A stretch of 64,000 bases of DNA. Source: Blasia pusilla (taxonomy: Eukaryota; Marchantiophyta; Marchantiopsida; Blasiales). The notes below the pieces were generated by a model. It had not been told where the DNA came from. It made no database searches and saw only the letters and a list, made by a program, of their open reading frames with translations. This document shows positions 1 to 11,879 of the stretch, one piece after another. The position numbers were made by a program, and so were the translations under genes. The stretch covers positions 11,284,001 to 11,348,000 of the forward strand of contig CM114275.1 of the NCBI GenBank assembly GCA_050084515.1, given 5' to 3'. Within the stretch, counting starts at the first letter, position 1; each line of letters opens with the position of its first letter.

Positions 1-109
1 GTACTGAATACCATCCGTTGGGCGGCTTTTAGTCGAACATTATCGGCCGTCTACTCCTCAGAGATCTCGCTTCTTCTTCGCTTGATCCCGTTTGTTACCC
101 TCTACTTCT

Positions 110-958
110 TTGTCAAGCTCTGCCGAGGAGGGCGCAAACCTTGAACATGGTCTTGAATCCTGGGTTTTTTGTTGGCTTGTCCCGGATGTCGTCGAGCCAA
201 ACCTCGTAATCTCCAGAACTTTCAAGGTTTGCTTCGGCGAGAATGGGCTCTAATCTTCGAGCTCCGCTTGCAGGACCGCCGGCAAAGACGGACTTCCCGA
301 TTACCCGCAACGCGCCCCGAACGACCATTCGGCGTAGCCAATGCGAGATCATGGATCGGACACACCCGGAGGATGGTGTGCCGCCCTCTTCAGGCCCTCG
401 AGCCCTCGAGATCGATTTTCATCGATCGTATCCTCTGAACTTCGCTAATCCCGGATAACGCAAAACGATGCACGCGATCCGGCGACACTTTCTCCCCAAT
501 CCGACCATGCGGATCTTCATCCCTCTTCCTCGATGCTTGATAATCGCCTTGAGCTCCTTGTAGAACTCGGACCAAGTTCGGGGTTGAGAATCTTGATGTA
601 TCACGCATCTTGCTCGCCGATGTATTTCGTTGCGGCAGATCAAAGCAGCTTGATGAATTTGGCGCTCAGACGCAGATACCTTCTCCCTCCGCTCCGGCTC
701 CAAAGCGGCGCTTTTCTTCGCGGCTTTGTATCTTCGACCACAAAGGATCGCGTTACGGCGCATCTTGAGAAATAAACTTGTTTGCCAGGTTTTCTTCTTA
801 ACTCGAGCATCCTTTGCAAGCATCGATTGGCGAGGGCACGCCAAGAACCCCAGTACTCTCCCGGGTGCGTCGTAAGTACCTTCCTCACCCAATCGCAGTC
901 CTGGATCCAATGGTGGGTGACATTCCCTTCCGATACAATCCTGCACATCCAAACTCAA
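110..958 (-). pseudogene. Unidentified coding-like relic upstream of palindrome array 1
   Basis: Minus-strand frames between about 958 and 110 read as protein-like in patches, for example a stretch around 640-948 with the run HHWIQDCDWVRKVLTTHPGE followed by a basic segment rich in Arg and Lys. The reading moves between frames, and no frame is open throughout, so this is either a broken gene or exons I cannot join. I do not recognise the family. It sits on the strand opposite to the MULE-like transposase relic and next to a palindrome array, so it may be a second gene of the same transposon. That is inference from position only. Confidence 0.3.
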
Positions 959-984
959 CCCGTCAGGAAATTACATGGGTTCAT

Positions 985-1382
985 GCAACCCGTTGGACTC
1001 CGACGGGATGTCACAGCTCAGGGTCGGATTCTAGCAACAAGCTAAATGATGCAACCCGTCGGAGTCCGACGGTTTGCATTCAGATTTGCTAATGGCAGGT
1101 AAGCAACTCGTCGGACTCCGACGGGTTTCTGGACTACACGCTTTTTCGGATGTTTTTTTAAGAGTGCAACTCGTCGGACTCTGACGACTTGTTTGATTGA
1201 ACATAGATTTAACTAGTTTTTGGCCCAAAGCAAACCGTCGGAGTCCGACGGGTTGCTCGATAGGCCGCCTTGTGAGGTTTTTTTTAAGAATGCAACTCGT
1301 CGGACTCCGACGAGTTGCTCGAGTGACTGCAGGTTTAGAAGGTTTTTTCCCTAAAGCAACCCGTCGGAGTCTGACGGGTTGC
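985..1382. repeat. Palindrome array 1 (seven units, about 63-bp spacing)
   Basis: Seven copies of a 27-nt near-palindrome start at 985, 1051, 1103, 1166, 1230, 1292 and 1356. The unit is arm GCAACCCGTCGGA, one central base (C or G), and the complementary arm. The copy at 1292 has perfect 13-nt arms. Starts are mostly 62-66 bp apart. Copies at 1166/1292 and 1230/1356 are 126 bp apart with related spacers (T-rich run then AAGARTGC; TTTAG then CCC-AAA), so part of the array is a two-unit tandem repeat. It resembles a CRISPR layout only superficially: this is eukaryotic DNA, the repeats vary and there are no cas genes. Confidence 0.9.
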
Positions 1383-1406
1383 TTTGGGGCAAAAACCTTC
1401 TAAACC
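1332..1406. repeat. 75-nt foldback around the last unit of array 1
   Basis: The last palindrome of array 1 is extended outwards into 37-nt arms (1332-1368 and 1370-1406) around a single central base. By hand, 34 of 37 positions pair; the three mismatches are at arm positions 17, 21 and 35. On one strand most would be G:U pairs in RNA. Such a stem could form a long hairpin transcript or a cruciform. No transcription evidence is visible. Confidence 0.8.
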
Positions 1407-1709
1407 ATGCTCGTCGTAAGGTTGAACAAAGAAGGGAGGAAAGTTGTCCACGTATGATGCTCTCGCCGCCGATTGTTTTAGCTTTGCGATGTCCTCGTTG
1501 ATCAGATTTTGCAGCGTATTCCATTGTCCATAATCGGCAGAGTGGAATCCTCATGGCGGTGGCCCTCCATGAGTGCCATCTCGCTTTACACCGCCGAACC
1601 GGGACAAGAGGAATAAGCTACACCGAAATCCCAATGAATTGCAATTCACATAATTAAAAAAACCGAACCTCTCTTACCCGCTCGAAAATGGAGTCGGTTT
1701 CTTGACCAC

Positions 1710-2442
1710 CTAACTTGCGAGAGGGGCTGGAAAATCGACTGGGAACTCGTCAATCCGATAGAGGTTGATGTCCTCCGCCGGGCTTGGAGTCGAGAATGAC
1801 CGCTCTCCGGCTTCTTCGGCCATGTCCACCATCTCCACGCTGGCGGTCCTCATGACCTCGTCGTCATCGATTTGAACTGGTGTTGATTCCACTATGTTGA
1901 TTGTGTCCCCGGACTTCGTGGGGGACATTTCCCGCATCTCAACACTTGCGGTTGGACGGGCTGGGCTATCGTCAATGGCTATCGCTTTTTCCCGCCTCGC
2001 TTTAGCCAATTCTGCCCTCCTCACCGACGCGTCCAGACGCTTCTTTTCTCTCTATTCGTCGGCGATCTTTTTCTTCAAGGCCTGCGATGTCTCGGCCTCT
2101 TCGTTCTGTTTATCTAGCGCCGCTTGAACACGTCTCGCCAGAAGCACTTGGTTGTGCATCTCCGCTTCCCTTTCCCGCTCCTCGATTTCTGCTTTGCCTA
2201 ATTTCATTCGCGAACGAGGCCAGGAGAAGTCGACGCAGAGTCCTAATGGACTTGGGAGTGAAGCTCCTAGACTTGTTGGCTTGTGTTTTTTCCTCGTCAT
2301 TTTTGCCGGAAATGCCTCCACCTATGCCCATGACAAATCCCTTGATCAGTCGCCTTGCTGATGTCGAGATGGGAGCTCGTCTCGCCTTGATGGTTAGCTC
2401 GAATCGTCTCGATATCGCTCGGTCGAACCGTCTCGCTCTCAT
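1710..2442 (-). pseudogene. Coiled-coil-like ORF with one nonsense codon and a frameshift
   Basis: The frame from about 2321 to 1710 is interrupted by one in-frame TAG at 2052-2054. It encodes a highly charged Glu/Arg/Lys-rich helix (EIEEREREAEMHNQVLLARR and following) and then an acidic, Ser/Thr/Pro-rich tail ending at 1710. An upstream basic segment (2442 to about 2240) lies in another frame and ends in the run FANE just where the charged helix begins, which suggests a frameshift. The composition fits a DNA-binding or scaffold accessory protein, but I recognise no family. It lies between palindrome arrays 1 and 2 and may be an accessory gene of the MULE-like element. No catalytic motif is visible. 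Confidence 0.4.
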
Positions 2443-2666
2443 TCCCTCCTATCGACTCGCGATGTGTCGCCACAGGAAATGCCCCTTCGATCGATCGGTG
2501 CTGCGGGAGAGTGAGGAGTGAGGAATGAAGATCGCAAAATGAGAAACCGGAAATGAGCGATTTCTGCCCTATTTATACTTTTCTAGCCGTTGGGCTGACC
2601 GTTGGGTCCCGTCGTCCTTTCGACGGCGACGTGCCGAATGTTACGGAAGTCCGGACGTGAAAAATT

Positions 2667-3257
2667 GCAACCCGTCGGAGTCCGACAGGTTGAGCGCCTC
2701 CGTCGTCTTCGGAAAAGAACGCGAGGTACCCGTGTAACCCGTCAAGACCGACATGTTGCGCGCCTCGCCATCTCGCGAACGCCGCCACCACGTGCATAAG
2801 CAACCCGTCGGAGACCGACGGGTTGAGCACCTCCGTCATCTTTGGAAAACAACGCGAGGTACCCGCGCAAGCCGTCGGAGACCGACATGTTGCGCGCCTC
2901 CGCCGTGTTTGGGACGGGAACGGGACGTATTTTGGGCAATCCGTCGGAGATCGCTGTTGCACGCTTCCCTCATCAAGGGTTAGAACGATGGCTTCCCGTG
3001 CAAGTCGCCGAGTCTGGCGTGGCTGCACCACAAGGGAGACGCCTTGCGCAACCCGTTGGACGGCGGCGGGTTGCACGCCTCGCCGTCTTTGGGCTAAAAG
3101 GCGAGGCACCTGCGGAACTCGTCGGAAACAGACGGTTTGCACGCCTCCGGCATCTTCGAGCAAGAAGGAGCGGTATCCCAGCAAGTTGTCGGAGAGCGAT
3201 GGGTTGCTCGCCGACAATGTTTAGCGGCGTGCAACCCGTCCGATTCCGGCGGGTTGC
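2667..3257. repeat. Palindrome array 2 (about eleven units, 66-bp spacing)
   Basis: Units of the same 27-nt palindrome start near 2667, 2734, 2800, 2867, 2936, 3000 (degenerate), 3048, 3114, 3181 and 3231. Spacing is 64-69 bp except around the degenerate unit and at the end. Here the spacers are also conserved with each other (CGCCTCCGTC ... GGAA ... GCGAGGTACCC), so the whole 66-bp unit was amplified. The spacers do not resemble those of array 1; only the palindrome is shared. Confidence 0.88.
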
Positions 3258-4529
3258 GAGCCGTAAGCTTCGGGTAATTTCGACTTACAGGACTCGACGG
3301 GTTCCAAGTGATCGCAACCCCGCTTCCCAAATCGGTAACATATTGCAACACAATTGAATGTGTTACGTAATGGTGGATCCATTGTGTCGGACAATCTCCC
3401 CACCGAATTCATCTTGTCAAGTAAAAATCATCGAGAGAGTATCATTTCCTATTCACTATAAATTAAATATTCTCATTCTCATTCTCATTCTCATTCTGAG
3501 TCTCCTCCCGTAGGAATCTTCTTGGAATGAATAATAATGTTAAGCTCACTTGTGGCAGTCATCTGGCGGCCCTTCCTCAATCAGAAATCATTCGACCCCA
3601 AGCTCGTGAGTCTTTCGTAGCGATGGATGAAAATTTTCATGTCTGATTCGATTTCTTCTTCAAATTGGAACCATCTTTGTATCCAAAGATGTTAGGGTGG
3701 AAAATACTGGAAGACATAATAGGTGAGACAGTCCAGCCAGTGACCTCGACCGTAAAGTATGGAATCTCCTACAGTAGCAAATGGTCAATCTGAGTTTACG
3801 GCTGCCTCGAATTCGTCTGTTTCCCAAGTAGACGGTCTAGAATTTCCTAGTGCTCGAGCTCTCGTTTGCAACTCCAAGCTCTGCAGATCCGGCCGACTCC
3901 AACCTCGCGACACCAGTAACAATGTTGTTCTTCTTGAAGAGATTCCGGATGTTATCAACCTCTGGATCTGTCGGACACCAATCGGGCCTGTGTCCGCCTA
4001 CTGTTCCGTTCTTGCAGTATCAGGCAATAGTTTGCTTTTGTCTCGCCCTTGAAAATGTTCAAGCACATTCTTGTTGACGAGCCGCCACACGACGATGGTA
4101 ATTGCATTTTTGAGTTGCCTCCACTTCTTCGCTCTGCTCAAAAGAAGGATGGAGGACGCTTGAAGGGTATGGACGAAAAGTCCGATTGTCATCGATGGTG
4201 TAGGCTTCAACAGACCGGTGCTTCCATCCCAGATGGTCCTTGGATTGTCTCCGCCGCCAATGCGTGGGAGCCTTGGAGTGTAGAAGTCCAAAGCATGCCC
4301 GTATCTAGAGCGCAACGGGGCGAGTCAATACGTCATAATTCCCCCAAGAATGCGAAACTCCATACGAGATGGGTGCCACAATACCGCCGGGAGGCCATCG
4401 ATGTCCTCATTGTCGGCATCGCCCTTTTGCGTTGGAGCGTGTCCCGCATACATATTTTCATTGTCCATGACTTGGGCTCCACGCCGAGTATACATGGTGG
4501 CGGATTCATGTTGGCTCCACACTCATCCT
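3258..4529. other. Mostly non-coding stretch with a hexamer microsatellite
   Basis: No continuous gene is visible. A CATTCT hexamer repeat of about five units lies at 3470-3497. Short protein-like patches occur on both strands between 3750 and 4320, but none is recognisable or long enough to call. Confidence 0.5.
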
Positions 4530-7470
4530 GTGATCGATGCAATTCAAAGACACATCAAGGAGGATGTGGCGAAGAAAGTAGCCGAGGTCTTCAGAAACTC
4601 TCCGGGTTCAAAGCCCGGGGTGATCAATCTCACGACGGCATCACAAATTTTTGAACAATTGCTTGGAATCCCTGGACAGGGCGAGATCACGGCGGTTGAG
4701 GAGAAACAACTCGGGAAAATCTCGCATTTCGCTGATCCTGAATGCTTCCGAATTTTTGCGTCGAATCTGAGTTCGGATGGAAAGACGGCGAAATGGATGC
4801 CATCGCGAGAATCAAGGCCAACTACAGATTTCCATTCATTCAGAGATGGCAGTTCATGGGCCAAGGAGGCGAGGGATCCAGGGCCTATGTCTTCAAAATG
4901 TCAACCACAGGTCCCTCGAGTGGCCTCGATCTTATAGATCAAATGAGGGAAGAGGAAGATCTTTACGGGAGCTGGGTCAGCTTTGATATTTGCTACAGAG
5001 TGCTGAACGGATGGTTGACGATGGGTGCTCACGTTTATGACTATGTGGAGAAGGGACTCAAAACTATATTTGTGTGTGAAGTAAAAGCAGAAGAAGACGT
5101 TGGCGGTTTGAAGATGTCTTCAGTTACTCTTATTGGAGGTGGTGAAGGAAAACAAAAGGCCACCTCCGGAAATTTATGGGTTCATGGCGGACAATGCACA
5201 ACCTAGGTGGATTGCTATCCGGGAAGTGTTCTCGGGTGGAGAGGTTCAACCGGAGAGGGAAAGGTCGGATGCTTTCCATTGGCAACAGTCTGTGACCCGG
5301 TACACCAAATCTTGCATCAAGGAGAATAAGAGGATAGAGCATGTCACTCTACTCCAACGCTGCAAGGACAAAGAAACCTTGAAGCAGGCCATGGACCGCC
5401 AGAAGAACTTCATGGGTGATGGAGGAAGCATGCGATTGAGGGAAGTACAAAGAGTTGTGCTCTTGGTTGAGTTGGTGGACTGTACGTATGAGACAATGGG
5501 GAAACTTCATGCGGCAGGTGAGTTCACTATTTTGTCTTGTCAAGCTCACGTTGAGAATATTTTGTAAAGTTGTAGCTCAGGGTGAGAAGCGTGGGAATTA
5601 TATGGAATTCAAACCCAAGAAACCAAGCAAGTTGTCGGATCGACGGGTTGCCGAGTGTGCAACCCGACGAAACCGACGGGTTGCCGAAAGTGTGCAACTT
5701 CGACGAAACCGACGGGTTGCCGAGTGTGCAACCCGACGAAACCGACGGGGTTGCCCAAGGGTGCAACCGACGGAAACCGACGGGTTGCATCCGGATGTTT
5801 GGTGTCGCCCCAGTGTGCAACCATTCGGGACCCGGACGGGTCTGAGAGTCGTTCATGGGATGCCTCGGCCTTGCAACCCGTCGGGTTCCGACGGGTTGCA
5901 GTAGGTGGGTTTAAGGTTACAACTCGTCGGGACCCGACGGGTCGCAGAGTCGTTCATGGGATGCCTCGGGCTTGCAACCCGTCTGGTTCCGACAGGTCGC
6001 TTATTTCTTTGACTCCTGGGTTATTTTCGTTCCCTTCTAACATTGCCGTCGTTGCAGGGATTGAACCTTCATGAAAATGCCCTCTGCCCCAACACAAGTG
6101 GAGCAGAAAGTGTTCATTCCTCTTGGAGGTCGTCACAAGCATGCCAACGAATTTCACTTGTGGAGGCATGCCAACAAGACCAGGCAAGAGCAATGCTACA
6201 GTCTGCAGCATCCCATATCTTCCTCACAAAAGGTATAACAAAAGGAAAAGGGCCGTCGATCTACGAGCTCTATGTCAGGGCGGCTGTGAGATCTGGTGAT
6301 GAAAAATTATATGTCGAAGCCTTCAACCGGTGCGTAGCTGGAACTCCACTCGAGCAAGACGTACACATAGGTGGGGATATTTGTGGGCGGGTTTCAAGAC
6401 GCCCCATACGAGATGGTGGTAGAGCGATCCGAACGAGACTCGTGGAGACCAGATAAGTATCTTGACTTGAGCAAGTGAAGAGGCAAAGATCGAGGAACAA
6501 ATCCGGTGATTGATTTGGATGAGGAAATTACACCGCCCATGTATCCCGGGGACCCGGACCCGCCCCAAATCCGTGATGGAGTTACTTCTCCAAAATCGTG
6601 AATGTTTTATTTCAAAAGCCCTCCGTTCTTTGGAAGTTCGCAACATCCCGTCACCTTTAAGGGTGGTTCAACAATATGGGATTCCGGTAATGGAGGTGGA
6701 TTGCAACCTAAAACGGTGGCATATCTCTCGGAGCAACCCAGGATGTGGACCCACCTGCAGGGCAGGATCTGATGGCATTAAGAGAGCATGCGGCACTTTC
6801 CTAAATAAGAACGTGCACAAGGATCGGACGACCCCGCCGGGTTTTGGGGACTCAAAACCTTTGATCGTTTCACGAGGACCGGGATCAATTGAAGTACTTC
6901 TTCTGCCCAAATGAATCTTGCGCTTTCGGAAGTCTTATCCGGCTGCCATTGGAGCTCCCGGGAATACCCCCACGATTTGGCCCATCACCGCAGGCACGAA
7001 CTGCACTCAAGACGAAGTGGATAATCTTACAAGTGCCGGTTTCAGACTCATAGACGGGAAGTTTGGAGCATTTTCAAGCATTCTGAGAGACCTTCGATTT
7101 CAGTATTCAACCCAAGATTGATGTCAACATGTACCCGGAGAAGGTGGATGATCTCAATCCATTATTTTTGTTTGAGTCTAGAAATGGGGTGAAGAGAAAG
7201 AATGTGTAGGCCAACGGTGGAGAGAGCAAAAGAATTGCAGCTCTCGGGAGGCAAAAATGGAGATCATCGCCACGAAAGATGTCCCTGAGTGGCAATGGAA
7301 TAGGAAGGATGTATTGGGTCAGAACAACACTATAAATTCAAGTGTCACAGGGTGTATGTGGTGCACATCTGTTGCTTTCCCACATGTTCATGTGATGACT
7401 TTGTCCAAAGAGAGACAAGTGGCAAAAGGTATTTCCTTGTAAGCACATGTACTATGTGTTCTTTGGTAGT
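4530..7470 (+). pseudogene. MULE-like transposase relic (DDE core, then SWIM zinc finger)
   Basis: The coding signal runs through at least three frames. From 4530 to about 4790 the reading is helical (RHIKEDVAKKVAEVF). A frameshift leads into 4742-5206 (GEGSRAYVFKMSTTGPSSG, then WVSFDICYRVLNGW and HVYDY). Another near 5133 leads into FMADNAQPRW and ERSDAFHWQQSVTRYTK up to 5567. This matches the DDE core of plant MULE-type transposases, with the Asp of FMADNA as a likely second catalytic acid. Palindrome array 3 lies in the middle of the locus. At 7323-7460 a SWIM finger is visible: CSCDDFVQRE in one frame and PCKHMYYVFFG one base away, giving the C-x-C...C-x-H pattern. The piece at 6896-7245 is repeated at the end of the window. 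The gene is dead, and I take the family from these motifs with moderate confidence. Confidence 0.65.
5627..6000. repeat. Palindrome array 3 inside the MULE-like relic
   Basis: Nine units of the palindrome start at 5627, 5659, 5694, 5728, 5763, 5817, 5873, 5919 and 5974. The first five are only 32-35 bp apart, with a centre GAAA instead of the single-base centre. The last four form a two-unit repeat of about 101 bp whose spacer (CGTTCATGGGATGCCTCGG) occurs twice. The spacers again differ from those of arrays 1 and 2. Confidence 0.88.
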
Positions 7471-8149
7471 TTTAAGAGAGTCGGAGGTAGAGTAGGAATC
7501 CACCAACCACCTGTTCTCAAAGAAGTTGGAAGTATTTTAAACAAACCACTTTGAGGATGCAAAATGAAGTTTAAGATTGTACTTTTATTTTTTTCTCAAC
7601 CTTCACTTGTGAGCTTGAACTCTATTCAGCCCGGGGCAAATGATAGATTTTTTTCCAGACCTTGGATGGAAAAAGTGATTGGTTCCACACTTATGATTCC
7701 ACCGATTTCGTTTTGTAAATTTTGTGCAATTTGCAACTCGTCGGACTCAAAGGGGTTGCCAAAATATGGAAGAGAAAAAAAAAAAAAACGTAGGATTGTT
7801 TAATAAATGAACAAAAAGTGCAAAAAAATTCACACAAAAAGTTTCCTCTCTTCAACCCAACGGAAACTCTCTTCAAAAAAAAGTATCTATTTCGGTTGAA
7901 GGTAGTTTCCTCTCTCCTCTCTCCTCTCTTCCTCTCTCCTCTCTCCTCTCTTCCTCTCTTCCTCTCCTCTTACCGCACCTCGTGTGGTGTAGATGTGACG
8001 AGCGATGTATGTCGTGTAGCGATATGTATGCGCACGACAATATTGAGTTTTGTAACTGGCTTCTACTCTCTTTTGAAGGCAAAATGCCCGACTATTATCA
8101 TGAGATAAATCAATACTTATAGCTCTTCACTTGTTCTAATTGTTACCTT
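7471..8149. repeat. Non-coding; single palindrome unit and pyrimidine minisatellite
   Basis: A lone, decayed copy of the 27-nt palindrome lies at 7733-7759. At 7907-7970 a pure pyrimidine tract of CTCTCCTCTCTTCC-type units is followed by TACCGCACCTCG. A similar tract with a similar flank lies in inverted orientation at 62296-62341, and a shorter one at 63625-63662. No gene is visible. Confidence 0.75.
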
Positions 8150-11040
8150 TGGAAAAGAACAAGAACTTGGATCTAGTATCCTAAACGACTTTAGACTTAT
8201 CCACGTTAACCTTCATTTGATTCTTGAAACATAAACTTTCCAAAGCGGCGAGATGTTTTTGAAAACTAATGCCATCCTATGCTAGTAATATAATATTATC
8301 TGCATACAATAAAGCTTTGATAACAAAGTCTCCAAGCTTCACACCTTCACTTTCACATTCTTCCAACCACTTTTCAATGTCATCTACGAAAAGTCCAAGT
8401 AGAATAGGAAGAGTGGACAACCTTGAATGACTCCAATAGTACTAAAGATCTCTTGAGTTTGTGAATCTTTGATGTTCATCCAAATAGATTTGTACAATGT
8501 AGCCACAACAACAAGGAGATTTTGTGAAACTCCAGTGGTTTGCAACCAATCCCATAAGAGATTACGAGGGATTATATCAAAAACTTCTTGAAATCGATGA
8601 AACCACAATAGAAAGCTTTCCCACTACCCTTCATTTTCTCCCATAGAACACGTAAGGCCAAGGTATGTTGGGCGAAAATCAGCTTGTATTGGTGCTCTCT
8701 TTTGGAAAGACGTTGTCCATGCACGTAACTTTAATTCCGCCAATTTCCCAAAAAGCTTGGCAAAAACCCTACCCACCATAATAGTGTGATAGTTTGTCAC
8801 CAAATCCTTCATTCCGGATTTGTAAATAGGAATAATCCCTCATAGTGACCAAAGGGTAAGAAAACCATAGATAGTAGCATTACATAATACTTTGGTGAAG
8901 ATCATCCTCATTGGATCTCCTCCCCACTTGAGAAGTTAAAAAAAAAAGACCATCCAAATCTTCACATTTACCATTTGCTAATTTTCTAAGTTGAGCCATC
9001 ACCTCTCTTTCACAGAATAATCCTCGAATCCCTTAACAATGGGGCATTGAGGTAGCATCAAGGAAGAAATAAAGCTTTTCAACAATATATATTAAATACT
9101 TTTGATCAAGAGTAGATTCAGTTTTGATGATCGTACTACTAATCATTTCTAAAATGATTTGGTTTTATTGTGGAGTTCCCTTGTTAAAGACTCCTCCTTA
9201 CACCGCAATAATGTTTGTTTCCTAGATTTGACCAAGTTTCTGTAAAGGCTCATTATGACAAGCTGACTTGGGATATCCAAAGATTTATCCATTTATCTTA
9301 ACCTTGCTTGCTTGCAATAGTCAAACGACCCATTACAAGGGAGCCTTCTAGAACTTGTATTATGGTTTCAAGAAAAGAACTTGGATGCAACGGTTTTGAG
9401 TGGCTAAGTTAGTTGGAAGCTTCCTTTTTTTTAATCATAAATCCATACAATGCTAGTCAAGAGTTCTTGTATATCTACCATGTAAAGGTCTTTTTCGCCA
9501 AGATCTTAATGAAACTTGGAAGAAGATTAAACAGATTAACATGACGAGAGTGGAGTTGTCTTCAATAATGAAAGAGTAAACCAAAGAGCAGCATGATCTA
9601 ATTCAAGTTGAGATTCTAAAATTTCAAATGCCGAGATGTAAGAGTTCTTAGTGGGCGAAATAAAAAAACATAGTTGATGGTGCTAGAATTTGTAGGGGAG
9701 AAATAGGTATTGAAATGAGAGTTGGGAAAACCAAAGGTTCCAATTGGAACTTTCAAGTTACCAGTGGCTCCAAAAGTTAAAAAATACTTTTTCAAAGGAT
9801 TAGTGGAAGGATCTGAAGAGACTCTAGACCATAAAAAAAAAATTGGTTCTTCAAGAAGAGAGGTCAAGAAGTCACTAAATTGGGTAAATTGAGAAGTATG
9901 AGTATGAGCATTGAAATCCCCCACTAGAAAGACTTCACCTTTGCTTTGATATTTTAGAACATGCTTAATAAGACGATGAAACAGTTAACTTCGACTAAAG
10001 CGCACATTGAGTAGATAAGCATGGAAAGTGGTGCAGAATAACACACTACTATAGTGATAATCCCCAACCAAACCAAAACATAGCCAATGATCTTGGCTCA
10101 CGATATCTTGATCGTGTAGATGTATGATATGTAGAAATTCAGACTTTATGTAAATAGTGATACCTCCATAATCCCTTCTCGTCTGTTACCTTCTTTTGTT
10201 TCATGTTGATTCCACTAAAGTAAACCCTTTTAACTCTCCCATGGTATTTCTCTCATATTTCCATGTTTCCACAAAATTAATAATGTCCGCCTTCCCCCAA
10301 AATGGTAGAGCACTCGTGTACTTTGTTGTTTTAAGACCTCGATCATATATTTCCCATCATGACTCTTAGATTCTTAGATTGCTATCTTGATGAGTCTTGC
10401 TTTCTCAAGGTAATGATCGCTCGATCGTCGCATGGAAAAGCAATAAACCCGCTTCTTGAGCCTCTTTGATCTTACCAACCGCCTAACTTCAACTTGTAAA
10501 GGTGTGAGATCCGGATCCAACCATATCCTTCTCCCTTTGAGAGTGGCCTTGTTAGCCATAGTGATATCATGTTGAGTTTGATCAATAAACTTAAAGAGAA
10601 AAGCACGAGGTTGCGTGCCCTTTTCCCAATACGAAAAGCTTGAGCCAAGTTCAGGTTTGTGAATATGAAGTGTATTAACCAAGAACTTGGTGATAACACT
10701 CTTCACCTCTTTATTTTATATTTCTAGTAATCTTGAGAGTCTCGCGTTCTTTCTATGTGCAAATTGGTTTTTCTTTTCTACCTCTTAGTCTTGGAAGAAA
10801 GAAATATGAGCAAACTTTGTACCTTCAGCATATGATTTCATTTTCACTTCCAAAGTTTCATCAACCTCATACAATCTTGAACTATTTGGAGTTTTCACTA
10901 ATGATGACGCCTTCTCTTGAACATCTGCAATAGATTTTGAAAGATCCATCATCACAATAGGACTATCTCTCATCACATTCTTCAAGACATCGTGCATTGT
11001 CTTCAACTCTCTGATTTGAGCATGTGCAAGGTTCAATTGA
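8150..11040 (-). mobile_element. LINE relic (ORF1-like, endonuclease, reverse transcriptase)
   Basis: Reading right to left, a helical segment (11036-10785) and a segment at about 10700-10374 with KGRRIWLDPDLTPLQVEVRR look like an ORF1-type protein of non-LTR retrotransposons. Then comes an apurinic-type endonuclease piece with the motif VGDFNAHT near 9925. Last is the reverse transcriptase (8830-8150), with FKKVFDIIPRNLLWDWL-like text, the motif IGVIQGCPL and the box LLYADNIILLA near 8283-8310. In that box the usual second Asp of Y-x-D-D is Asn. Stops and frameshifts are frequent and the distance between endonuclease and RT is short, so the element is decayed and internally deleted. Confidence 0.8.
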
Positions 11041-11166
11041 AAAGTTTGTACCTTGAATTATTTTCAAAGCTTTGTCAATTCATACAAGATGACTTGTACA
11101 AGATTCAAAATTTCATCTTGATTTGTCATCATGAAATGGAATTCAATACATCCCAGATGTTGCACG

Positions 11167-11640
11167 GCTTTCAATCCTCAAATTTGGAAGAGCAGAATCT
11201 CAAATTTCACACAACTTCTTCTATGTAACTTTTTTTTTTAAATTTATAAGGTTGGGGCTCCAATTCAAATTCCACATTCCCTTGAAATTTCAGCTTGAAT
11301 TACTTGACACTCCACCACAAAGATATGGCCTCGGCAACATTTTGACCTCCAATCCTCAAATGTAGAAGAGCAGAATCTCAAATTTCACACAACTTCTTCT
11401 TTGTAACTCGGTTTTTCTTGAAATTGGTAGGGCTAGGGCTTCTCCTTAATTTCCATGTTCCTTGAGAATTTCAGCTTGAAATTACACTCCCCCACAAAGA
11501 TGTATCCTCCACAAGATTATAATCTCCAACCCTCTAATGAAGAAGAGCACAATCTCAAAGGTCGCACAACTCCTCTATAGCTCAATTTTGGTTGAAATTT
11601 GTAGAGCTTGGGTACCTCCTCAACTTACACTTCCGTGAAG
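11167..11640. repeat. Three tandem copies of a 177-178-bp unit
   Basis: The phrase around CAATCCTCAAAT...GAAGAGCAGAATCTCAAA recurs at 11172, 11350 and 11527. The copies diverge moderately and share CCTTGAAATTTCAGCTTGAA and CACAAAGAT downstream. The unit shows no coding signal and lies just beyond the 5' side of the LINE relic. Confidence 0.85.
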
Positions 11641-11879
11641 AGATTATTGGAACGAATTCTGGAAGGTGATCGGGATCGAAAAGAGGTTTTATCAAAGAAT
11701 TGGTCATTTCATCTAATATTAGTAAATTTGTTTCCTTTTCAATTTATGATTTTTTCTTGCATAAGACTACTTTTGGGGGTTTATGCAATTATCGATGGTT
11801 ACTAATTTTTGGTTGTAATGAGTTTCTTCTTGTAGTGTTCTCTATGGGATTTTTGTGGTGGTGATTTCTTCTAGGGAAA

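Noticed and set aside
985-1382. CRISPR array
   Set aside because: Regular 27-nt repeats with about 36-bp spacers look like CRISPR, but repeats vary, several spacers are related to each other, there are no cas genes or leader, and the window is eukaryotic.
3094-3351. Several open frames across the palindrome arrays (about 950-1400, 2570-3350, 5450-6070)
   Set aside because: They repeat the same few residues because they translate the palindrome units in all frames; no domain is present.
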